Origin: PALSA-911 sp043742865
Lineage (GTDB): Bacteria; Pseudomonadota; Alphaproteobacteria; Acetobacterales; Acetobacteraceae
Assembly (NCBI GenBank): GCA_043742865.1
Contig: JAYTXR010000258.1
Span: forward strand, 1-20,057
Reading direction: 5' to 3'
DNA length: 20,057 nucleotides
The position numbers were made by a program, and so were the translations under genes. The notes under the pieces were generated by a model. It was not told where the DNA came from. It made no database searches and saw nothing but the letters and a program-made list of their open reading frames with translations. Of this stretch, positions 15,680-20,057 are shown piece after piece; within the stretch, counting starts at the first letter, position 1; every line of letters starts with the position of its first letter.

Positions 15680-16882
15680 ATGTCCATGACCGAAATGCGG
15701 CCCAAACCCGTCCTCTCCGACCTGTCGGAGACCTATATCGCGCGGGCCAAAACCCTGCTGCCGCTGCTGCGCCAGTTCGAGGATCGCCATGAGGCCGACC
15801 GGCGCGTCAGCCCCGAAATCGTTACGGCGCTGAAGCAGGCCGGGTTGTTCCGTATCCTGCAATCGCGACGGCTCGGCGGCGCGGAGCTCGACCTGCGGAC
15901 CATGCACGAGGTCGTTCGCCTTCTGGCGACCGCATCGTCCTCGACCGCCTGGATCGTGATGGTGCTGCTCGCCCATACCTGGATCCTCGGGATGTTCGAC
16001 GAGCGGGTGCAGGACGAGATCGCGGCGGACGACCCCGACACGGTGATCGCGGGTTCGCTGGCGCCGACCGCGCGCGCCGTGCCGGTCGAGGGCGGCTGGC
16101 GGCTGACCGGGCGCTGGCCGTTCGCCAGCGGCTGCGATCATGCCAGCTGGAGCCTGCTCGGCATCAAGACAATCGGCGCGGAGCCCTCGCTGCCGGCCAT
16201 TCACGCCATGGTCCCGGCGCGCGACTACCGGATCGAGGACAACTGGTTCACGCTGGGGCTGAAAGGCACCGGCAGCAAGGAGCTGGTGCTCGACGATGTG
16301 TTCGTGCCGGCGTACCGCGCGCTGCCCTCGCAGGTTCTGTACGGCAATCTCGGCGACTGGGGCGGCCGACATCCGACCTGGTTGCACCGGATGCCGGTTC
16401 GCGTCGGGCTGGCCTACCAGCTCAGCGCGGTGGTGCTGGGGCTGGCACAGACATTCCAGACCCATTTTCTCGCCGTCACCCGGGTTCGCGACGATAAATA
16501 TACCGGCAGCCGCAAGGCCGACAGCCCCGGCCTGCAACTGCGCATCGCGGAATCGGAACTCGACATCCGCGCCGCCGAATTATTGCTCGGCACCATCCCC
16601 GACAGCTTCGATGTTTTCGCGGCAGAGCGGCGAATTGCCTCGACCGAGGAGATGATCGAGCTGCGCCACACGATCAGCTACGCGGTGGAGCGTTGCCGAA
16701 CCGCGGTCGAGCGCCTGTTCGCCGCGTCCGGCGCCAATGCCACCTATGACAGCTCCCCGCTACAGGCCCTGTTCCGCGACATCAACGTTGCCTGCCATCA
16801 CGGCACCGTGGATTACGACGTCAACGCCGAGCAATTCGGCCGCGTGCGGCTGGGCCTTCCAGCCACAAGGCCGCTGACCTGA
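15680..16882 (+). CDS. Acyl-CoA dehydrogenase-fold flavin-dependent monooxygenase
   Basis: A 400-residue protein with the acyl-CoA dehydrogenase fold, of the group that includes HsaA, HpaB-like and DszC-type two-component monooxygenases rather than true dehydrogenases. N-terminal helices contain VTALKQAGLFRILQSRRLGG (48-67). The middle domain has AGSLAPTARAVPVEGGWRLT (124-143), GRWPFASGCDHASW (144-157) and the hallmark GTGSKELVLDDVFVP (196-210). The C-terminal bundle ends in the ACAD type-2 style YDSSPLQALFRDINVACHHG followed by DYD. The start ATG at 15680 has AAAGGG upstream. It lies 28 bases after the M28-like gene and is probably cotranscribed. Its last 123 bases overlap the 3' end of a convergent minus-strand gene. 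It may share a flavin reductase with the LLM enzyme. Substrate unknown. Confidence 0.9.
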   Translation: MSMTEMRPKPVLSDLSETYIARAKTLLPLLRQFEDRHEADRRVSPEIVTALKQAGLFRILQSRRLGGAELDLRTMHEVVRLLATASSSTAWIVMVLLAHTWILGMFDERVQDEIAADDPDTVIAGSLAPTARAVPVEGGWRLTGRWPFASGCDHASWSLLGIKTIGAEPSLPAIHAMVPARDYRIEDNWFTLGLKGTGSKELVLDDVFVPAYRALPSQVLYGNLGDWGGRHPTWLHRMPVRVGLAYQLSAVVLGLAQTFQTHFLAVTRVRDDKYTGSRKADSPGLQLRIAESELDIRAAELLLGTIPDSFDVFAAERRIASTEEMIELRHTISYAVERCRTAVERLFAASGANATYDSSPLQALFRDINVACHHGTVDYDVNAEQFGRVRLGLPATRPLT

Positions 16883-17590
16883 TCCTTCCAAACCCAGCTT
16901 CCCGTTCGCCAGCCCGCCCGGCCCGAGTCTCGGCGCCGTCTCACGCTCCGCGAGCAGGGAATTCAGGCCGTTATCCGCAACCAGTCTGAATTTTCCGACA
17001 TCCCCCGGCGACGTCGCCATGCTGCCGCCCCCCGCCTGAGCGACCGGTGCGACCGATGCGACCGGTTCGACCGGCTCGACCGGCTCGGCCAGATCGAGGC
17101 CCAGCGCCTCGCCCATCCGCCCGACCGCGGCATGTTCGACCCAGGCGGCGCGGCCCGCAGCCTCCGGCTGTTTCGCCATCGCCTGGCGCACCGCCTGCAA
17201 CCGCAGCAGCAGACGCAGCGCGCTGTTGCTCTCGCGCATCAGGCTCAACGCCTGCGCCCTGCATTTTTGCGCGATATCCGGCTCCCGCCGCCGCTCCCTG
17301 GCCAGCCGCAAACAGTCCAGCGACCAGGCATCCGCCGCGACGAACCGCGCAGCCAGCCGCCCCTCGGCCGCATTCTCCGGCAGCAACGCCGCCACCGCCG
17401 CCATCGCCGCCCGGTCCCGCCGCGCCCAGTCCTGCCACGCCATCGCGTCCGGATCATCCAAACCCGGCGGCGGCAACGCCCCGCGCAGCACCAGGATAAT
17501 CTCGTGAAACGCATCCCTGGGCAGCAGGTGCGCCCAATCGGGTTCCGAGGAGAATTCAGGATCGGTCGGGGTGTTCGGGAAATTGTCCAT
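16760..17590 (-). CDS. Uncharacterised protein, source of a nearby degraded duplicate
   Basis: A 276-residue protein I do not recognise. The start ATG 17590 (MDNFPNTPTD) is chosen because similarity with the second copy at 18909-19145 reaches exactly this codon; a start 7 codons upstream is possible. Residues 22-150 are hydrophilic, Ala/Arg/Leu-rich and probably helical, beginning HLLPRDAFHEIILVLRGALP and containing DWARRDRAAMAAVAALLPE. Then comes a low-complexity linker, EPVEPVEPVASVAPVAQ, encoded by a 9-base tandem repeat, and a Gly-rich tail. The last about 40 residues are antisense to the coding end of the flavin monooxygenase, so the original C-terminus may have been replaced by read-on. 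No signal peptide or membrane segment. The existence of a second, decayed copy suggests a repeated gene family. Confidence 0.65.
   Translation of the reverse strand: MDNFPNTPTDPEFSSEPDWAHLLPRDAFHEIILVLRGALPPPGLDDPDAMAWQDWARRDRAAMAAVAALLPENAAEGRLAARFVAADAWSLDCLRLARERRREPDIAQKCRAQALSLMRESNSALRLLLRLQAVRQAMAKQPEAAGRAAWVEHAAVGRMGEALGLDLAEPVEPVEPVASVAPVAQAGGGSMATSPGDVGKFRLVADNGLNSLLAERETAPRLGPGGLANGKLGLEGSGQRPCGWKAQPHAAELLGVDVVIHGAVMAGNVDVAEQGL
17041..17085. repeat. Five-unit 9-bp tandem repeat inside a coding region
   Basis: Five consecutive 9-base units of the form CGACCGGNN (CGACCGGTG, CGACCGATG, CGACCGGTT, CGACCGGCT, CGACCGGCT). On the minus strand they encode the EPVEPVEPVASVAPVA linker, three residues per unit, so changes in copy number would keep the reading frame. 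Confidence 0.8.
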
Positions 17591-17620
17591 AGTGTTAGTA
17601 TATACTGTCAATTATAATAA
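17591..17620 (-). promoter_or_regulatory. AT-rich promoter region with palindrome
   Basis: Directly upstream of the ATG at 17590 is a 10-bp perfect palindrome AGTATATACT (17597-17606), and 5 bases further a TATAAT hexamer read on the minus strand (17616-17611), a good -10 candidate. No matching -35 is seen 17 bases away. The sequence is strikingly AT-rich against its surroundings. The palindrome placed between -10 and start would suit a repressor site. Confidence 0.35.
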
Positions 17621-17702
17621 CTGGAAAGCAAAAATTTGTGATCCTGTCCCGGTTCGAATGTCGGGCCGAAGATGCTGCCTGTCGCCTCCTCCAGCACCCA
17701 AG

Positions 17703-17717
17703 GGAGCGAAAGGCTCC
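17703..17717. repeat. Small hairpin in the gap before the antitoxin gene
   Basis: GGAGC (17703-17707) and GCTCC (17713-17717) form a perfect 5-bp stem with loop GAAAG. It has no T-run, so it is not a typical terminator. The rest of 17621-17890 holds no gene I can support. Confidence 0.3.
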
Positions 17718-17739
17718 AACGAAGAAAGGCTGCATTTCC

Positions 17740-17764
17740 CTTTCACGCCTTGACTTTGTGAAAG
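17740..17764 (+). promoter_or_regulatory. Inverted repeat over a -35-like hexamer, possible antitoxin operator
   Basis: CTTTCAC (17740-17746) and GTGAAAG (17758-17764) are perfect 7-bp inverted arms with an 11-base spacer. TTGACT, a good -35, lies between them (17750-17755). The antitoxin ATG is 127 bases downstream. Xre-RES antitoxins usually autoregulate by binding such palindromes. No strong -10 is found at the right distance, so this is a candidate only. Confidence 0.35.
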
Positions 17765-17890
17765 ATAAAAGATGGATGCAATGCTCCCGCGCTGGCGTTC
17801 CTGGAGGCAAAGGGGCTGGGGAGTCGCAGTCCCGTGCGCCCGGCTTCCGGCGCAGCGCGATAGCTGGCAGCACAGAGCGGGGGGATCATC

Positions 17891-18229
17891 ATGGCGAGCG
17901 CCGTCGCTAATCTTATCAACGATCTCCGGCAGCGCGGAGGGCTGAAGGGCAGCGACGTCGCTAATATTGCGGCCGTGTCACCGGCTACCGTGTCGCGTTG
18001 GACTGCGGGCATTTCGTTTCCGCATCCAAAAACCCAACTTCTGATTTCCGATCTTCGCTATGTCGTCGATCGGCTGGCGGAGTTGTACGATCCCCAGGAA
18101 ACCCGCGTTTGGCTCTATTCCAGACATCGACTGCTCGACGGGCAGCGCGCGATCGATTTGATCCATGCCGGGCGTGCCGAGGCGGTGCTCGCGGTGATCG
18201 AAAGCCTGAACGAGGGTTCCTACACCTGA
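17891..18229 (+). CDS. Xre/MbcA/ParS-type antitoxin of a RES toxin-antitoxin pair
   Basis: A 112-residue protein with two parts. Residues 18-40 (LKGSDVANIAAVSPATVSRW) form a Xre-like helix-turn-helix for DNA binding. Residues 65-110 match the toxin-binding C-terminal domain of MbcA/ParS antitoxins (DUF2384 type): DPQETRVWLYSRHRLLDGQR, then AIDLIHAGRAEAVLAVIESL and a final EGSY. GGGGGAT lies just upstream of the ATG. The gene stops 2 bases before the toxin start, the standard antitoxin-then-toxin order. The reading frame is intact. It probably represses its own operon and neutralises the toxin, but the toxin copy next to it is broken (see next entry), so it may now be an orphan able to cross-neutralise related toxins. 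Confidence 0.88.
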   Translation: MASAVANLINDLRQRGGLKGSDVANIAAVSPATVSRWTAGISFPHPKTQLLISDLRYVVDRLAELYDPQETRVWLYSRHRLLDGQRAIDLIHAGRAEAVLAVIESLNEGSYT

Positions 18230-18231
18230 CC

Positions 18232-18792
18232 ATGGCGAGTTCGCGGCTGGTTCACGATCGAGCCATTCTCGATGCCTTGGAAGCTCTCGAACCAGTGCCG
18301 TCCGACAATATTGTCTGGCGCATCACAAGAGCGGGTCGGGAAGCGACAAGCGGCTCGGCGGCAAGTGGACGCTGAAGCCCAAATGGTACCGTTGAGGTCC
18401 TTTACACAAGCCGGGAACGCCAGGGAGCGCTAGCCGAGATCGGATACCGGCTCTCGCTCGAACCTGTCTGGCCCAGCCGCCTGCAGCACGAAATTCATGA
18501 ACTGGCCGCGCGGCGCGAACACTGCCTCAGGTTCGCCGACATCGCGAGCCTGGCTAAGCTGGGTGTCGATGTCTCGCGATACGAATCCTTCGACTATACC
18601 GCCACCCAAGCTTTGGCGTCCGCGGCGCATTTCTTGGAGTTTGACGGCCTGCTCGTCCCCAGCGCACGACACAATTCGACGAATCTGGTCCTGTTTATGG
18701 ATCGGGGTCTCTCTGGCTCCCTTGCCGTCAAATGGACCCAAACGGTTGATTGGGGAGCTTGGCGGGGACAACCGGAACGGTCCAAGCCGTAG
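18232..18792 (+). pseudogene. RES-domain toxin interrupted by a single in-frame TGA
   Basis: From ATG 18232 one frame reads 186 codons to TAG 18790-18792 with only one interruption, TGA at 18373-18375 (codon 48). Around it the frame keeps the RES fold: NIVWRITRAGREA (26-38), SGR-stop-SPNGTVEVLYTS (45-60), ERQGALAEIGYRLS (61-75; Glu69), then TATQALASAAHFLEFDGLLV (123-142) and PSARHNSTNLVLF (143-155; Ser144). The Arg, Glu and Ser that name the family are all present. The stop sits where RES proteins have Trp or Phe after GGR, so a TGG to TGA change explains it. Intact RES toxins consume NAD+ or modify host enzymes. No in-frame restart codon follows closely. This copy is probably dead unless the stop is read through or is a sequencing error. 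Confidence 0.85.
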
Positions 18793-18848
18793 AGTAATGG
18801 CCCGTCTTGAGGAGTTTTGTCGAACATGGCTTACTTTTTGAAATTACG

Positions 18849-18917
18849 ATGGCGCGGGAAAATGGGCCTCTCACCATATGCATGATCAACCTTAAAGGTG
18901 AGGTCGGCACGAACTGC
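18849..18917 (+). pseudogene. Possible N-terminal stub of a ParA-like ATPase
   Basis: The frame from ATG 18849 reads MARENGPLTICMINLKGEVG, then TN. It resembles the start of ParA/Soj ATPases, where a first strand is followed by the deviant Walker A KGGVGKT. Here the motif reads KGEVGTN, and immediately after it (from 18909) the sequence turns into the reverse-oriented duplicate of the uncharacterised gene. The stub therefore looks like a ParA gene cut within its nucleotide-binding loop. About 20 residues are too few for certainty. Confidence 0.35.
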
Positions 18918-19145
18918 GCCGCGAGTCGCCCCTCGGCCGCATGTCCGGCAGCAGCGCCGCCACCGCTGCCATCGCCGCCCGGCCCCGCCGCGCCCAGTCC
19001 TGCGGCGTCATTGCGTCCGGATCGTCCAACCCGTGCGGCGGCAACACGCCGCGCAGCACCAGGGTAATTTTATGAAACGCGTCCCTGGGCAGCAGGCCCG
19101 CCCAATCGGGTTCAGAATCAGCTAGGGGTTCGGAAAAAAGTCCAT
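18909..19145 (-). pseudogene. Degraded second copy of the 5' part of the gene at 16760-17590
   Basis: This 237-base segment matches 17340-17590 over its whole length, in the same orientation, ending exactly at the ATG (19145-19143). Conserved translation includes EPDWAGLLPRDAFHKITLVL and DWARRGRAAMAAVAALLP. It carries a TAG soon after the start (frame change in MDFFPNP), a frame change before EPDW, and a lost base after ALLPD, so it cannot make the original protein. The match stops at 18909, beside the ParA-like stub. Nucleotide identity looks high, roughly 80 per cent or more by eye, so the copy is not ancient. Confidence 0.88.
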
Positions 19146-19356
19146 CTCGAGGGCTGGTTTGGGCCCATCACAGCCGTTGGAGACTTCTGTCGTGCTGCTC
19201 GAAAGCGGTCGTTCGGGCGTCCTGCGCAGGAAAAACACCCCCAATGATACATCTATAAAAGTCCGTGCATATGACCAAAGGGTACGGCCATGTTAGCGGA
19301 TAGATATGAAGAGCGACAAGGCAACGGCTTAGGTTGCGTCCGCAAGGGGGAGTGGT
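19146..19356. other. Gene-free stretch before the lipoprotein frame
   Basis: No supported gene. It contains a 12-bp perfect palindrome, TCCTGCGCAGGA, at 19220-19231 followed by four A. A short TTGCG/CGCAA stem (19334-19338 and 19341-19345) abuts the ribosome-binding site AAGGGGGAG of the next frame. Base composition is mixed and less GC-rich than the left part of the window. Confidence 0.4.
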
Positions 19357-20057
19357 ATGTCCAAAGCACACGGACGCTGTCTGGCGGACATCCGGCTCTT
19401 AGTCAGCTTCACCTGCCTCCTAGCAATCGGGGCATGTACCAACATATAGCCATCTGTAACTCAGTTCGGTCAGGCAGCGACGACGACGGTAAGTACCGAA
19501 AATGCGATGTTTGATGGGATAGACCAGCGCAAAAGCGATGTCATGAATTTATGCATCCTATCGAGCTCGACTATTGATATAGGCCCCGACGCACAAATCA
19601 GCCCGAAAGGAATGCGATGCGGACCGAGTCCGCCATCAGCGGACGATAGAAAGCAGATACCACCCGATGTCAGGAAGGCCATTAACGGTGTATTGAGCGC
19701 CATCCAGGCTTACGGCCAGGCGCTCCAGGATCTAGCCGGAGACACCGCAGCGACGACGCTCAACACCAACGTGGATAGCCTGGGAAAAAGTCTCCAAGGA
19801 TTCGATACCGCAGTGCTGACGCCATTGGGTGGAAAGGGACTCCCGACATCGGGGCAAATTAACGCTGTTGGAACGGCAATAAAAGAAATCGGTGACATGG
19901 TGGTTTCCTTCGTAATTTCGAAGGACGTGAAATCTGCAGCGCAGAAAGCCCAGGAACCACTCCGGAAGATCGCAGCGGGATTGAAGAACATCAACGGTTA
20001 CTGGACGGCAAAATTCCCGACAGAGCTAACAAATGAAGTGAGACCCTTTATAATAGG
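19357..20057 (+). pseudogene. Lipoprotein gene interrupted by in-frame TAG; runs off the window
   Basis: ATG 19357 follows a strong AAGGGGGAG. The first 30 codons give a lipoprotein signal: basic start, hydrophobic LLVSFTCLLAIGAC with lipobox IGA-Cys27, then TNI. Codon 31 is TAG (19447-19449). After it the same frame stays open for 202 more codons to the window end, reading PSVTQFGQAATTTVSTENAM and later QAYGQALQDLAGDTAATTLN, a hydrophilic helical protein typical of a periplasmic lipoprotein body. A single CAG to TAG change would explain it. An independent start at ATG 19507 is possible but has no clear ribosome-binding site and would lack export. I do not recognise the family. The 3' end lies beyond the window. 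Confidence 0.65.

Noticed and set aside
17047..17499. Pro/Arg-rich plus-strand frame
   Set aside because: It is the opposite strand of the minus-strand uncharacterised gene, whose duplicate keeps the minus-strand translation.
17651..17659. GGTTCGAAT, like the T-loop of a tRNA
   Set aside because: No D-arm, anticodon arm or acceptor stem can be built around it, and the adjacent stem does not pair properly with a 7-base loop.
19220..19231. 12-bp palindrome followed by four A as a terminator
   Set aside because: It has no loop and no T-run on the plus strand, and on the minus strand the U-run is too short; no gene ends next to it.
16883..20057. Search for an insertion sequence or CRISPR array
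   Set aside because: No transposase-like frame, no terminal inverted repeats with target duplication and no regularly spaced repeats were seen; only the partial gene duplication is supported.

Overview
The window is GC-rich DNA, roughly two-thirds GC by eye over most of its length, with the dense, short-spaced gene packing of an alphaproteobacterium. The mix of LivK-type binding proteins, GMC oxidoreductase, LLM flavin monooxygenase and exopolysaccharide-style glycosyltransferases would fit the Acetobacteraceae (Rhodopila/Roseomonas-like). That placement is inference; no rRNA or marker gene is present.

Layout. (1) 1-2429, plus strand: two tandem paralogous periplasmic binding proteins of the branched-chain amino-acid type, the first cut by the window edge, with no permease or ATPase visible. 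(2) 2430-2735: a gene-free stretch with a strong leftward intrinsic terminator, a second hairpin and a perfect CRP-type palindrome. (3) 2736-5059: a divergent pair, an NtaA/DszA-type LLM flavin monooxygenase (minus) and an NfsA-like nitroreductase (plus). (4) 5076-14287: a cell-surface or glycan block. A secreted LamG-like protein is followed by a tightly coupled plus-strand run (GMC oxidoreductase, small Tat-type partner, SDR-fold protein, TIM-barrel sugar isomerase, family 2 glycosyltransferase). This converges on a minus-strand run (polytopic membrane protein, FAD-dependent oxidoreductase, membrane-anchored family 2 glycosyltransferase). Together they look like machinery that builds, oxidises and transfers an unusual sugar. 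(5) 14428-16882: a secreted M28-like protein that has lost most metal ligands, then an acyl-CoA-dehydrogenase-fold flavin monooxygenase.

(6) 16760-20057 is an accessory, visibly more AT-rich and decaying zone. It holds an uncharacterised minus-strand gene and an Xre/MbcA-type antitoxin. The RES-domain toxin beside it is interrupted by one in-frame TGA. Then come a possible ParA N-terminal stub, a degraded second copy of the 5' part of the uncharacterised gene, and a lipoprotein gene interrupted by one in-frame TAG shortly after its lipobox. The last reading frame runs off the window.

No tRNA, rRNA, CRISPR array or transposase was found. The best candidates for something undescribed are the two-armed glycan locus, the catalytically altered M28-like protein, and the toxin-antitoxin/ParA remnant/duplication cluster with its two isolated nonsense codons.
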